Part shown: in pieces, positions 13,224-28,379 of the stretch
Position numbering within the stretch: the stretch's first letter is position 1
How the letters are laid out: each line of letters starts with the position of its first letter
Source of the DNA: Apostichopus japonicus
Lineage: Eukaryota > Echinodermata > Holothuroidea > Aspidochirotida > Stichopodidae
DNA length: 64,000 nucleotides
NCBI RefSeq assembly: GCF_037975245.1
Contig: NC_092562.1
Span: 17,747,521 to 17,811,520 of the forward strand
Reading direction: 5' to 3'
Notes under the pieces: model-generated
The model's input: only the letters and a program-made list of their open reading frames with translations
The model's database searches: none
What the model was told of the DNA's origin: nothing
Translations under genes and position numbers: made by a program

Positions 13224-15275
13224 CCGGGTGATGACGTCTTTTACAGCAAGTGCCTTCACGGGGAGCTGTAAGTATTAGTTAATCCACCTAATATCTCAGT
13301 CCATAGAGTGGCGCGATGGCTTGGCGCACTGTACGAGCTGATGATCGAGACTCTCTTTTGCATCCGTGGTTCGAACCTCGGGTGATGACGTCTTTTACAG
13401 CAAGTGCCTACACGGGGAGCTGTAAGTATTAGTTAATCCACCTAATATCTCAGTCCATACAGTGGCGCGATGGCTTGGCGCACTTTACGAGCTGATGATC
13501 GAGACTCTCTTTTGCATCCGTGGTTCGAACCCCGGGTGATGACGTCTTTTACAGCAAGTGCCTACACGGGGAGCTGTAAGTATTAGTTAATCCACCTAAT
13601 ATCTCAGTCCATACAGTGGCGCGATGGCTTGGCGCACTGTACGAGCTGATGATCGAGACTCTCTTTTGCATTCGTTGTTCGAACCCCGGTTGATGACGTC
13701 TTTTGCCGATCTTTTACAGCAAGTGCCTACACGGGGAGCTGTAAGTATTAGTTAATTCACCTAATACCTCAGTCCATACAGTGGCGCGATGGCTTGGCGC
13801 ACTGTACGAGCTGATGATCGAGACTCTCTTTTGCATCCGTGGTTCGAACCCCTGGTCTTTTGCCGATCTTTTACAGCAAGTGCCTACACGGGGAGCTGTA
13901 AGTATTAGTTAATCCACCTAATATCTCAGTCTATACAGTGGCGCGATGGCTTGGCACACTGTACGAGCTGATGATCGAGACTCTCTTTTGCATCCGTGGT
14001 TCGAACCCCGGGTCTTTTGCCGATCTTTTACAGCAAGTGCCTACACGGGGAGCTGTAAGTATTAGTTAATCCACCTAATATCTCAGTCCATACAGTGGCG
14101 CGATGGCTTGGCGCACTGTACGAGCTGATGATCGAGACTCTCTTTTGCATCCGTGGTTCGAACCCCGGGTGATGACGTCTTTTACAGCAAGTGCCTACAC
14201 GGGGAGCTGTAAGTATTAGTTAATCCACCTAATATCTCAGTCCATACAGTGGCGCGATGGCTCCGCGCAATGTACGAGCTGATGATCGAGACTCTCTTTT
14301 GCATCCGTGGTTCGAACCCCGGGTCTTTTGCCGATCTTTTACAGCAAGTGCCTACACGGGGAGCTGTAAGTATTAGATAATCCACCTAATATCTCAGTCC
14401 ATACAGTGGCGCGATGGCTTGGCGCACTGTACGAGCTGATGATCGAGACTCTCTTTTGCATCCGTGGTTCGAACCCCGGGTGATGACGTCTTTTGCCGAT
14501 CTTTTACAGCAAGTGCCTACACGGGGAGCTGTAAGTATTAGTTAATCCACCTAATATCTCAGTCCATACAGTGGCGCGATGGCTTGGCGCACTGTACGAG
14601 CTGATGATCGAGACTCTCTTTTGCATCCGTGGTTCGAACCCCGGGTGATGACGTCTTTTACAGCAAGTGCCTACACGGGGAGCTGTAAGTATTAGTTAAT
14701 CCACCTAATATCTCGGTCCATACAGTGGCGCGATGGCTTGGCGCAATGTACGAGCTGATGATCGAGACTCTCTTTTGCATCCGTGGTTCGAACCCCGGGT
14801 CTTTTGCCGATCTTTTACAGCAAGTGCCTACACGGGGAGCTGTAAGTATTAGTTAATCCACCTAATATCTCAGTCCATACAGTGGCGCGATGGCTTGGCG
14901 CACTGTACGAGCTGATGATCGAGACTCTCTTTTGCATCCGTGGTTCGAACCCTGGGTGATGACGTCTTTTACAGCAAGTGCCTACACGGGGAGCTGTAAG
15001 TATTAGTTAATCCACCTAATATCTCAGTCCATAGAGTGGCGCGATGGCTTGGCGCACTGTACGAGCTGATAATCGAGACTCTCTTTTGCATCCGTGGTTC
15101 GAACCCCGGGTGATGACGTCTTTTGCCGATCTTTTACAGCAAGTGCCTACACGGGGAGCTGTAAGTATTAGTTAATCCACCTAATATCTCAGTCCATACA
15201 GTGGCGCGATGGCTTGGCGCACTGTACGAGCTGATGATCGAGACTCTCTTTTGCATCCGTGGTTCGAACCCCGGG

Positions 15276-17811
15276 TGATGACGTCTTTTACAGCAAGTGC
15301 CTACACGGGGAGCTGTAAGTATTAGTTAATCCACCTAATATCTCAGTCCATAAAGTGGCGCGATGGCTTGGCGCAATGTGCGAGCTGATGATCGAGACTC
15401 TCTTTTGCATCCGTGGTTCGAACCCCGGGTCTTTTGCCGATCTTTTACAGCAAGTGCCTACACGGGGAGCTGTAAGTATTAGTTAATCCACCTAATATCT
15501 CAGTCCATACAGTGGCGCGATGGCTTGGCGCACTGTACGAGCTGATGATCGAGACTCTCTTTTGCATCCGTGGTTCGAACCCCGGGTGATGACATCTTTT
15601 ACAGCAAGTGCCTACACGGGGAGCTGTAAGTATTAGTTAATCCACCTAATATCTCAGTCCATACAGTGGCGCGATGTCTTGGCGCACTGTACGAGCTGAT
15701 GATCGAGACTCTCTTTTGCATCCGTGGTTCGAACCCCGGGTGATGACGTCTTTTGCCGATCTTTTACAGCAAGTGCCTACACGGGGAGCTGTAAGTATTA
15801 GTTAATCCACCTAATATCTCAGTCCATACAGTGGCGCGATGGCTTGGCGCACTGTACGAGCTGATGATCGAGACTCTCTGTTGCATCCGCGGCTCGAACC
15901 CCGGGTGATGACGTCTTTTGCCGATCTTTTACAGCAAGTGCCTACACGGGGAGCTGTAAGTATTAGTTAATCCACCTAATATCTCAGTCCATACAGTGGC
16001 GCGATGGCTTGGCGCACTGTACGAGCAAATGATCGAGACTCTCTTTTGCATTCGTGGTTCGAACCCCGCGTGATGACGTCTTTTACAGCAAGTGCCTTCA
16101 CGGGGAGCTGTAAGTATTAGTTAATCCACCTAATATCGCAGTCCATACAGTGGCGCGATGGCTTGGCGCACTGTACGAGCTGATGATCGAGACTCTCTTT
16201 TGCATCCGTGGTTCGAACCCCGGGTGATGACGTCTTTTGCCGATCTTTTACAGCAAGTGCCTACACGGGGAGCTGTAAGTATTAGTTAATCCACCTAATA
16301 TCTCAGTCCATACAGTGGCGCGATGGCTTGGCGCACTGTACGAGCTGATGATCGAGACTCTCTTTTGCATCCGTGGTTCGAACCACGGGTGATGACGTCT
16401 TTTACAGCAAGTGCCTACACGGGGAGCTGTAAGTATTAGTTAATCCACCTAATATCTCAGTCCATACAGTGGCGCGATGGCTTGGCGCACTGTACGAGCT
16501 GATGATCGAGACTCTCTTTTGCATCCGTGGTTCGAACCCCGGGTGATGACGTCTTTTACAGCAAGTGCCTACACGGGGAGCTGTAAGTATTAGTTAATCC
16601 ACCTAATATCTCAGTCCATAAAGTGGCGCGATGGCTTGGCGCAATGTACGAGCTGATGATCGAGACTCTCTTTTGCATCCGTGGTTCGAACCCCGGGTCT
16701 TTTGCCGATCTTTTACAGCAAGTGCCTACACGGGGAGCTGTAAGTATTAGTTAATCCACCTAATATCTCAGTCCATACAGTGGCGCGATGGCTTGGCGCA
16801 CTGTACGAGCTGATGATCGAGACTCTCTTTTGCATCCGTGGTTCGAACCCCGGGTGATGACATCTTTTACAGCAAGTGCCTACACGGGGAGCTGTAAGTA
16901 TTAGTTAATCCACCTAATATCTCAGTCCATACAGTGGCGCGATGTCTTGGCGCACTGTACGAGCTGATGATCGAGACTCTCTTTTGCATCCGTGGTTCGA
17001 ACCCCGGGTGATGACGTCTTTTGCCGATCTTTTACAGCAAGTGCCTACACGGGGAGCTGTAAGTATTAGTTAATCCACCTAATATCTCAGTCCATACAGT
17101 GGCGCGATGGCTTGGCGCACTGTACGAGCTGATGATCGAGACTCTCTGTTGCATCCGCGGCTCGAACCCCGGGTGATGACGTCTTTTGCCGATCTTTTAC
17201 AGCAAGTGCCTACACGGGGAGCTGTAAGTATTAGTTAATCCACCTAATATCTCAGTCCATACAGTGGCGCGATGGCTTGGCGCACTGTACGAGCAAATGA
17301 TCGAGACTCTCTTTTGCATCCGTGGTTCGAACCCCGGGTGATGACGTCTTTTACAGCAAGTGCCTTCACGGGGAGCTGTAAGTATTAGTTAATCCACCTA
17401 ATATCGCAGTCCATACAGTGGCGCGATGGCTTGGCGCACTGTACGAGCTGATGATCGAGACTCTCTTTTGCATCCGTGGTTCGAACCCCGGGTGATGACG
17501 TCTTTTGCCGATCTTTTACAGCAAGTGCCTACACGGGGAGCTGTAAGTATTAGTTAATCCACCTAATATCTCAGTCCATACAGTGGCGCGATGGCTTGGC
17601 GCACTGTACGAGCTGATGATCGAGACTCTCTTTTGCATCCGTGGTTCGAACCACGGGTGATGACGTCTTTTACAGCAAGTGCCTACACGGGGAGCTGTAA
17701 GTATTAGTTAATCCACCTAATATCTCAGTCCATACAGTGGCGCGATGGCTTGGCGCACTGTACGAGCTGATAATCGAGACTCTCTTTTGCATCCGTGGTT
17801 CGAACCCCGGG
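15276..17811 (+). repeat. Exact-length tandem duplication of a 1268-bp block
   Basis: Block 15276-16543 is repeated directly at 16544-17811. Shared rare variants confirm it: TAAAGTGG at 15351/16619, GATGTCTT at 15673/16941, TCGAACCACGG at about 16380/17648. The block is eight monomers (four 154, three 165 and one 157 bp, sum 1268). Ends are placed where monomer lengths stop matching. Confidence 0.85.
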
Positions 17812-20800
17812 TGATGACGTCTTTTGCCGATCTTTTACAGCAAGTGCCTACACGGGGAGCTGTAAGTATTAGTTAATCCACCTAATATCTCAGTCCATAC
17901 AGTGGCGCGATGGCTTGGCGCACTGTACGAGCTGATGATCGAGACTCTCTTTTGCATCCGTGGTTCGAACCCCGGGTGATGACGTCTTTTACAGCAAGTG
18001 CCTACACGGGGAGCTGTAAGTATTAGTTAATCCACCTAATATCTCAGTCCATACAGTGGCGCGATGGCTTCCGCAATGTACGAGCTGATGATCGAGACTC
18101 TCTTTTGCATCCGTGGTTCGAACCCCGGGTCTTTTGCCGATCTTTTACAGCAAGTGCCTACACGGGGAGCTGTAAGTATTAGTTAATCCACCTAATATCT
18201 CAGTCCATACAGTGGCGCGATGGCTTGGCGCACTGTACGAGCTGATGATCGAGACTCTCTTTTGCATCCGTGGTTCGAACCCCGGGTGATGACATCTTTT
18301 ACAGCAAGTGCCTACACGGGGAGCTGTAAGTATTTGTTAATCCACCTAATATCTCAGTCCATACAGTGGCGCGATGGCTTGGCGCACTGTACGAGCTGAT
18401 GATCGAGACTCTCTTTTGCATCCGTGGTTCGAACCCCGGGTGATGACGTCTTTTGCCGATCTTTTACAGCAAGTGCCTACACGGGGAGCTGTAAGTATTA
18501 GTTAATCCACCTAATATCTCAGTCCATACAGTGGCGCGATGGCTTGGCGCACTGTACGAGCTGATGATCGAGACTCTCTTTTGCATCCGTGGTTCGAACC
18601 CCGGGTGATGACGTCTTTTGCCGATCTTTTACAGCAAGTGCCTAAACGGAGAGCTGTAAGTATTAGTTAATCCACCTAATATCTCAGTCCATACAGTGGC
18701 GCGATGGCTTGGCGCACTGTACGAGCTGATGATCGAGACTCTCTGTTGCATCCGCGGCTCGAACCCCGGGTGATGACGTCTTTTGCCGATCTTTTACAGC
18801 AAGTGCCTAAACGGGGAGCTGTAAGTATTAGTTAATCCACCTAATATCTCAGTCCATACAGTGGCGCGATGGCTTGGCGCACTGTACGAGCAAATGATCG
18901 AGACTCTCTTTTGCATCCGTGGTTCGAACCCCGGGTGATGACGTCTTTTACAGCAAGTGCCTTCACGGGGAGCTGTAAGTATTAGTTAATCCACCTAATA
19001 TCTCAGTCCATACAGTGGCGCGATGACTTGGCGCACTGTACGAGCTGATGATCGAGACTCTCTTTTGCATCCGTGGTTCGAACCACGGGTGATGACGTCT
19101 TTTGCCGATCTTTTACAGCAAGTGCCTACACGGGGAGCTGTAAGTATTAGTTAATCCACCTAATATCTCAGTCCATAGAGTGGCGCGATGGCTTGGCGCA
19201 CTTTACGAGCTGATGATCGAGACTCTCTTTTGCATCCGTGGTTCGAACCCCGGGTGATGACGTCTTTTACAGCAAGTGCCTACACGGGGAGCTGTAAGTA
19301 TTAGTTAATCCACCTAATATCTCAGTCCATACAGTGGCGCGATGGCTTGGCGCACTGTACGAGCTGATGATTGAGACTCTCTTTTGCATCCGTGGTTCGA
19401 ACCCCGGGTGATGACGTCTTTTGCCGATCTTTTACAGCAAGTGCCTACACGGGGAGCTGTAAGTATTAGTTAATCCACCTAAAATCTCAGTCCATACAGT
19501 GGCGCGATGGCTTGGCGCACTTTACGAGCTGATGATCGAGACTCTCTTTTGCATCCGTGGTTCGAACCCCGGGTCATGACGTCTTTTACAGCAAATGCCT
19601 ACACGGGGAGCTGTAAGTATTAGTTAATCCACCTAATATCTCAGTCCATACAGTGGCGCGATGGCTTGGCGCACTGTACGAGCTGATGATCGAGACTCTC
19701 TTTTGCATCCGTGGTTCGAACCCCGGGTGATGACGTCTTTTGCCGATCTTTTACAGCAAGTGCCTACACGGGGAGCTGTAAGTATTAGTTAATCCACCTA
19801 ATATCTCAGTCCATACAGTGGCGCGATGGCTTGGCGCACTGTACGAGCTGATGATCGAGACTCTCTTTTGCATCCGTGGTTCGAACCCCGGGTCTTTTGC
19901 CGATCTTTTACAGCAAGTGCCTACACGGGGAACTGTAAGTATTAGTTAATCCACCTAATATCTCAGTCCATACAGTGGCGCGATGGCTTGGCGCACTGTA
20001 CGAGCTGATGATCGAGACTCTCTTTTGCATCCGTGGTTCGAACCCCGGGTGATGACGTCTTTTACAGCAAGTGCCTACACGGGGAGCTGTAAGTATTAGT
20101 TAATCCACCTAATATCTCAGTCCATACAGTGGCGCGATGGCTTGGCGCACTGTACGAGATGATGATCGAGACTCTCTTTTGCATCCGTGGTTCGAACCAG
20201 GGGTAATGACGTCTTTTACAGCAAGTGCCTACACGGGGAGCTGTAAGTATTAGTTAATCCACCTAATATCTCAGTCCATACAGTGGCGCGATGGCTTGGC
20301 GCACTGTACGAGCTGATGATCGAGACTCTCTTTTGCATCCGTGGTTCGAACCCCGGGTGATGACGTCTTTTGCCGATCTTTTACAGCAAGTGCCTACACG
20401 GGGAGCTGTAAGTATTAGTTAATCCACCTAATATCTCAGTCCATACAGTGGCGCGATGGCTTGGCGCACTGTACGAGCTGATGATCGAGACTCTCTTTTG
20501 CATTCGTTGTTCGAACCCCGGTTGATGACGTCTTTTGCCGATCTTTTACAGCAAGTGCCTACACGGGGAGCTGTAAGTATTAGTTAATTCACCTAATATC
20601 TCAGTCCATACAGTGGCTCGATGGCTTGGCGCACTGTACGAGCTGATGATCGAGACTCTCTTTTGCATCCGTGGTTCGAACCCCGGGTCTTTTGCCGATC
20701 TTTTACAGCAAGTGCCTACACGGGGAGCTGTAAGTATTAGTTAATCCACCTAATATCTCAGTCCATACAGTGGCGCGATGGCTTGGCGCACTGTACGAGC

Positions 20801-23800
20801 TGATGATCGAAACTCTCTTTTGCATCCGTGGTTCGAACCCCGGGTCTTTTTCCGATCTTTTACAGCAAGTGCCTACACGGGGAGCTGTAAGTATTAGTTA
20901 ATCCACCTAATATCTCAGTCCATACAGTGGCGCGATGGCTTGGCGCACTGTACGAGCTGATGATCGAGACTCTCTTTTGCATCCGTGGTTCGAACCCCGG
21001 GTGATGACGTCTTTTACAGCAAGTGCCTACACGGGGAGCTGTAAGTATTAGTTAATCCACCTAATATCTCAGTCCATACAGTGGCGCGATGGCTCCGCGC
21101 AATGTACGAGCTGATGATCGAGACTCTCTTTTGCATTCGTGGTTCGAACCCCGGGTGATGACGTCTTTTGCCGATCTTTTACAGCAAGTGCCTACACGAG
21201 GAGCTGTAAGTATTAGTTAATCCACCTAATATCTCAGTCCATACAGTGGCGCGATGGCTTGGCGTACTGTACGAGCTGATGATCGAGACTCTCTTTTGCA
21301 TCCGTGGTTCGAACCCCGGGTGATGACGTCTTTTACAGCAAGTGCCTACACGGGGAGCTGTAAGTATTAGTTAATCCACCTAATATCTCAGTCCATACAG
21401 TGGCGCGATGGCTTGGCGCACTGTACGAGCTGATGATCGAGACTCTCTTTTGCATCCGTGGTTCGAACCCCGGGTGATGACGTCTTTTGCCGATCTTTTA
21501 CAGCAAGTGCCTACACGGGGAGCTGTAAGTATTTGTTAATCCACCTAATATCTCAGTCCATACAGTGGCGCGATGGCTTGGCGCACTTTACGAGCTGATG
21601 ATCGAGACTCTCTTTTGCATCCGTGGTTCGAACCCCGGGTGATGACGTCTTTTACAGCAAATGCCTACACGGGGAGCTGTAAGTATTAGTTAATCCACCT
21701 AATATCTCAGTCCATACAGTGGCGCGATGGCTTGACGCACTGTACGAGCTGATGATCGAGACTCTCTTTTGCATCCGTGGTTCGAACCCCGGGTCTTTTG
21801 CCGATCTTTTTCCGCAAGTGCCTACACGGGGAGCTGTAAGTATTAGTTAATCCACCTAATATCTCAGTCCATACAGTGGCGCGATGGCTTGGCGCACTGT
21901 ACGAGCTGATGATCGAGACTCTCTTTTGCATCCGTGGTTCGAACCCCGGGTGATGACGTCTTTTGCCGATCTTTTACAGCAAGTGCCTACACGGGGAGCT
22001 GTAAGTATTAGTTAATCCACCTAATATCTCAGTCCATACAGTGGCGCGATGGCTTGGCGCACTGTACGAGCTGATGATCGAGACTCTCTTTTGCATCCGT
22101 TGTTCGAACCCCGGGTGATGACGTCTTTTGCCGATCTTTTACAGCAAGTGCCTACACGGGGAGCTGTAAGTATTAGTTAATTCACCTAATATCTCAGTCC
22201 ATACAGTGGCGCGATGGCTTGGCGCACTGTTCGAGCTGATGATCGAGACTCTCTTTTGCATCCGTGGTTCGAACCCCGGGTCTTTTGCCGATCTTTTACA
22301 GCAAGTGCCTACACGGGGAACTGTAAGTATTAGTTAATCCACCTAATATCTCAGTCCATACAGTGGCGCGATGGCTTGGCGCACTGTACGAGCTGATGAT
22401 CGAAACTCTCTTTTGCATCCGTGGTTCGAACCCCGGGTGATGACGTCTTTTGCCGATCTTTTACAGCAAGTGCCTACACGGGGAGCTGTAAGTATTAGTT
22501 AATCCACCTAATATCTCAGTCCATATAGTGGCGCGATGGCTTGGCGCACTGTACGAGCTGATGATCGAGACTCTCTTTTGCATCCGTGGTTCGAACCCCG
22601 GGTGATGACGTCTTTTACAGCAAGTGCCTACACGGGGAGCTGTAAGTATTAGTTAATCCACCTAATATCTCAGTCCATACAGTGGCGCGATGGCTTGGCG
22701 CACTGTACGAGCTGATGATCGAGACTCTCTTTTGCATCCGTGGTTCGAACCCCGGGTGATGACGTCTTTTGCCGATCTTTTACAGCAAGTGCCTACACGG
22801 GGAGCTGTAAGTATTAGTTAATCCACCTAATATCTCAGTCCATACAGTGGCGCGATGGCTTGGCGCACTGTACGAGCTGATGATCGAGACTCTCTTTTGC
22901 ATCCGTGGTTCGAACCCCGGGTGATGACGTCTTTTGCCGATCTTTTACAGCAAGTGCCTACACGGGGAGCTGTAAGTATTAGTTAATTCACTTAATATCT
23001 CAGTCCATACAGTGGCGCGATGGCTTGGCGCACTGTACGAGCTGATGATCGAGACTCTCTTTTGCATCCGTGGTTCGAACCCCGGGTCTTTTGCCGATCT
23101 TTTACAGCAAGTGCCTACACGGGGAGCTGTAAGTATTAGTTAATCCACCTAATATCTCAGTCCATACAGTGGCGCGATGGCTTGGCGCACTGTACGAGCT
23201 GATGATCGAGACTCTCTTTTGCATCCGTGGTTCGAACCCCGGGTCTTTTGCCGATCTTTTACAGCAAGTGCCTACACGGGGAGCTGTAAGTATTAGTTAA
23301 TCCACCTAATATCTCAGTCCATAGAGTGGCGCGATGGCTTGGCGCACTTTACGAGCTGATGATCGAGACTCTCTTTTGCATCCGTGGTTCGAACCCCGGG
23401 TGATGACGTCTTTTACAGCAAGTGCCTACACGGGGAGCTGTAAGTATTAGTTAATCCACCTAATATCTCAGTCCATACAGTGGCGCGATGGCTTGGCGCA
23501 CTGTACGAGCTGATGATCGAGACTCTCTTTTGCATCCGTGGTTCGAACCCCGGGTGATGACGTCTTTTGCCGATCTTTTACAGCAAGTGCCTACACGGGG
23601 AGCTGTAAGTATTAGTTAATCCACCTAATATCTCAGTCCATACAGTGGCGCGATGGCTTGGCGCACTGTCCGAGCTGATGATCGAGACTCTCTTTTGCAT
23701 CCGTGGTTCGAACCCCGGGTAATGACGTCTTTTGCCGATCTTTTACAGCAAGTGCCTACACGGGGAGCTGTAAGTATTAGTTAATCCACCTAATATCTCA

Positions 23801-26800
23801 GTCCATACAGTGGCGCGATGGCTTGACGCACTGTACGAGCTGATGATCGAGACTCTCTTTTGCATCCGTGGTTCGAACCCCGGGTGATGACGTCTTTTAC
23901 AGCAAGTGCCTACACGGGGAGCTGTAAGTATTAGTTAATCCACCTAGTATCTCAGTCCATACAGTGGCGCGATGGCTTGGCGCACTGTACGAGCTGATGA
24001 TCGAGACTCTCTTTTGCATCCGTGGTTCGAACCCCGGGTGATGACGTCTTTTTCCGATCTTTTACAGCAAGTGCCTACACGGGGAGCTGTAAGTATTAGT
24101 TAATCCACCTAATATCTCAGTCCATACAGTGGCGCGATGGCTTGGCGCACTGTACGAGCTGATGATCGAGACTCTCTTTTGCATCCGTGGTTCGAACCCC
24201 GGGTCTTTTGCCGATCTTTTACAGCAAGTGCCTACACGGGGAGCTGTAAGTATTAGTTAATCCACCTAATATCTCAGTCCATACAGTGGCGCGATGGCTT
24301 GGCGCACTGTACGAGCTGATGATCGAGACTCTCTTTTGCATCCGTGGTTCGAACCCCGGGTCTTTTGCCGATCTTTTACAGCAAGTGCCTACACGGGGAG
24401 CTGTAAGTATTAGTTAATCCACCTAATATCTCAGTCCATACAGTGGCGCGATGGCTTGGCGCACTGTACGAGCTGATGATCGAGACTCTCTTTTGCATCC
24501 GTGGTTCGAACCCCGGGTGATGACGTCTTTTACAGCAAGTGCCTACACGGGGAGCTGTAAGTATTAGTTAATCCACCTAATATCTCAGTCCATACAGTGG
24601 CGCGATGGCTCCGCGCAATGTACGAGCTGATGATCGAGACTCTCTTTTGCATCCGTGGTTCGAACCCCGGGTGATGACGTCTTTTGCCGATCTTTTACAG
24701 CAAGTGCCTACACGGGGAGCTGTAAGTATTAGTTAATCTACCTAATATCTCAGTCCATACAGTGGCGCGATGGCTTGGCGTACTGTACGAGCTGATGATC
24801 GAGACTCTCTTTTGCATCCGTTGTTCGAACCCCGGGTGATGACGTCTTTTACAGCAAGTGCCTACACGGGGAGCTGTAAGTATTAGTTAATCCACCTAAT
24901 ATCTCAGTCCATACAGTGGCGCGATGGCTTGGCGCACTGTACGAGCTGATGATCGAGACTCTCTTTTGAATCCGGGGTTCGAACCCCGGGTGATGACGTC
25001 TTTTACCGATCTTTTACAGCAAGTGCCTACACGGGGAGCTGTAAGTATTAGTTAATCCACCTAATATCTCAGTCCATACAGTGGCGCGATGGCTTGGCGC
25101 ACTTTACGAGCTGATGATCGAGACTCTCTTTTGCATCCGTGGTTCGAACCCCGGGTGATGACGTCTTTTACAGCAAATGCCTACACGGGGAGCTGTAAGT
25201 ATTAGTTAATCCACCTAATATCTCAGTCCATACAGTGGCGCGATGGCTTGGCGCACTGTACGAGCTGATGATCGAGACTCTCTTTTGCATCCGTGGTTCG
25301 AACCCCGGGTGATGACGTCTTTTGCCGATCTTTTACAGCAAGTGCCTACACGGGGAGCTGTAAGTATTAGTTAATCCACCTAATATCGCAGTCCATACAG
25401 TGGCGCGATGGCTTGGCGCACTGTACGAGCTGATGATCGAGACTCTCTTTTGCATCCGTTGTTCGAACCCCGGGTGATGACGTCTTTTGCCGATCTTTTA
25501 CAGCAAGTGCCTACACGGGGAGCTGTAAGTATTAGTTAATCCACCTAATATCTCAGTCCATAGAGTGGCGCGATGGCTTGGCGCACTGTACGAGCTGATG
25601 ATCGAGACTCTCTTTTGCATCCGTGGTTCGAACCCCGGGTCTTTTGCCGATCTTTTACAGCAAGTGCCTGCACGGGGAACTGTAAGTATTAGTTAATCCA
25701 CCTAATATCTCAGTCCATACAGTGGCGCGATGGCTTGGCGCACTGTACGAGCTGATGATCGAAACTCTCTTTTGCATCCGTGGTTCGAACCCCGGGTGAT
25801 GACGTCTTTTGCCGATCTTTTACAGCAAGTGCCTACACGGGGAGCTGTAAGTATTAGTTAATCCACCTAATATCTCAGTCCATACAGTGGCGCGATGGCT
25901 CCGCGCAATGTACGAGCTGATGATCGAGACTCTCTTTTGCATCCGTGGTTCGAACCCCGGGTGATGACGTCTTTTACAGCAAGTGCCTACACGGGGAGCT
26001 GTAAGTATTAGTTAATCCACCTAATATCTCAGTCCATACAGTGGCGCGATGGCTTGGCGCACTGTACGAGCTGATGATCGAGACTCTCTTTTGCATCCGT
26101 GGTTCGAACCCCGGGTGATGACGTCTTTTGCCGATCTTTTACAGCAAGTGCCTACACGGGGAGCTGTAAGTATTAGTTAATCCACCTAATATCTCAGTCC
26201 ATACAGTGGCGCGATGGCTTGGCGCACTGTACGAGCTGATGATCGAGACTCTCTTTTGCATCCGTGGTTCGAACCCCGGGTGATGACGTCTTTTGCCGAT
26301 CTTTTACAGCAAGTGCCTACACGGGGAGCTGTAAGTATTAGTTAATTCACCTAATATCTCAGTCCATACAGTGGCGCGATGGCTTGGCGCACTGTACGAG
26401 CTGATGATCGAGACTCTCTTTTGCATCCGTGGTTCGAACCCCGGGTGATGACGTCTTTTTCCGATCTTTTACAGCAAGTGCCTACACGGGGAGCTGTAAG
26501 TATTAGTTAATCCACCTAATATCTCAGTCCATACAGTGGCGCGATGGCTTGGCGCACTGTACGAGCTGATGATCGAGACTCTCTTTTGCATCCGTGGTTC
26601 GAACCACGGGTGATGACGTCTTTTGCCGATCTTTTACAGCAAGTGCCTACACGGGGAGCTGTAAGTATTAGTTAATCCACCTAATATCTCAGTCCATAGA
26701 GTGGCGCGATGGCTTGGCGCACTTTACGAGCTGATGATCGAGACTCTCTTTTGCATCCGTGGTTCGAACCACGGGTGATGACGTCTTTTACAGCAAGTGC

Positions 26801-28379
26801 CTACACGGGGAGCTGTAAGTATTAGTTAATCCACCTAATATCTCAGTCCATACAGTGGCGCTATGGCTTGGCGCACTGTACGAGCTGATGATCGAGACTC
26901 TCTTTTGCATCCGTGGTTCGAACCCCGGGTGATGACGTCTTTTGCCGATCTTTTACAGCAAGTGCCTACACGGGGAGCTGTAAGTATTAGTTAATCCACC
27001 TAATATCTCAGTCCATACAGTGGCGCGATGGCTTGGCGCACTGTACGAGCTGATGATCGAGACTCTCTTTTGCATCCGTGGTTCGAACCCCGGGTGATGA
27101 CGTCTTTTGCCGATCTTTTACAGCAAGTGCCTACACGGGGAGCTGTAAGTATTAGTTAATCCACCTAATATCTCAGTCCATACAGTGGCGCGATGGCTTG
27201 GCGCACTGTACGAGCTGATGATCGAGACTCTCTTTTGCATCCGTGGTTCGAACCCCGGGTGATGACGTCTTTTACAGCAAGTGCCTACACGGGGAGCTGT
27301 AAGTATTAGTTAATCCACCTAATATCTCAGTCCATACAGTGGCGCGATGGCTTGGCGCACTGTACGAGCTGATGATCGAGACTCTCTTTTGCATCCGTGG
27401 TTCGAACCCCGGGTGATGACGTCTTTTTCCGATCTTTTACAGCAAGTGCCTACACGGGGAGCTGTAAGTATTAGTTAATCCACCTAATATCTCAGTCCAT
27501 ACAGTGGCGCGATGGCTTGGCGCACTGTACGAGCTGATGATCGAGACTCTCTTTTGCATCCGTGGTTCGAACCCCGGGTGATGACGTCTTTTGCCGATCT
27601 TTTACAGCAAGTGCCTACACGGGGAGCTGTAAGTATTAGTTAATCCACCTAATATCTCAGTCCATACAGTGGCGCGATGGCTTGGCGCACTGTACGAGCT
27701 GATGATCGAGACTCTCTTTTGCATCCGTGGTTCGAACCCCGGGTGATGACGTCTTTTGCCGATCTTTTACAGCAAGTGCCTACACGGGGAGCTGTAAGTA
27801 TTAGTTAATCCACCTAATATCTCAGTCCATACAGTGGCGCGATGGCTTGGCGCACTGTACGAGCTGATGATCGAGACTCTCTTTTGCATCCGTGGTTCGA
27901 ACCCGGGGTGATGACGTCTTTTACAGCAAGTGCCTACACGGGGAGCTGTAAGTATTAGTTAATCCACCTAATATCTCAGTCCATACAGTGGCGCGATGGC
28001 TTGGCGCACTGTACGAGCTGATGATCGAGACTCTCTTTTGCATCCGTGGTTCGAACCACGGGTGATGACGTCTTTTGCCGATCTTTTACAGCAAGTGCCT
28101 ACACGGGGAGCTGTAAGTATTAGTTAATCCACCTAATATCTCAGTCCATAGAGTGGCGCGATGGCTTGGCGCACTTTACGAGCTGATGATCGAGACTCTC
28201 TTTTGCATCCGTGGTTCGAACCCCGGGTGATGACGTCTTTTACAGCAAGTGCCTACACGGGGAGCTGTAAGTATTAGTTAATCCACCTAATATCTCAGTC
28301 CATACAGTGGCGCGATGGCTTGGCGCACTGTACGAGCTGATGATCGAGACTCTCTTTTGCATCCGTGGTTCGAACCCCG

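Noticed and set aside
1349-21931. Reverse-strand frames of 67-79 codons in the array (1349, 6617, 14182, 21707)
   Set aside because: They span one to two monomers and exist only where local indels happen to avoid stops; other copies of the same monomers do not keep them. No domain.
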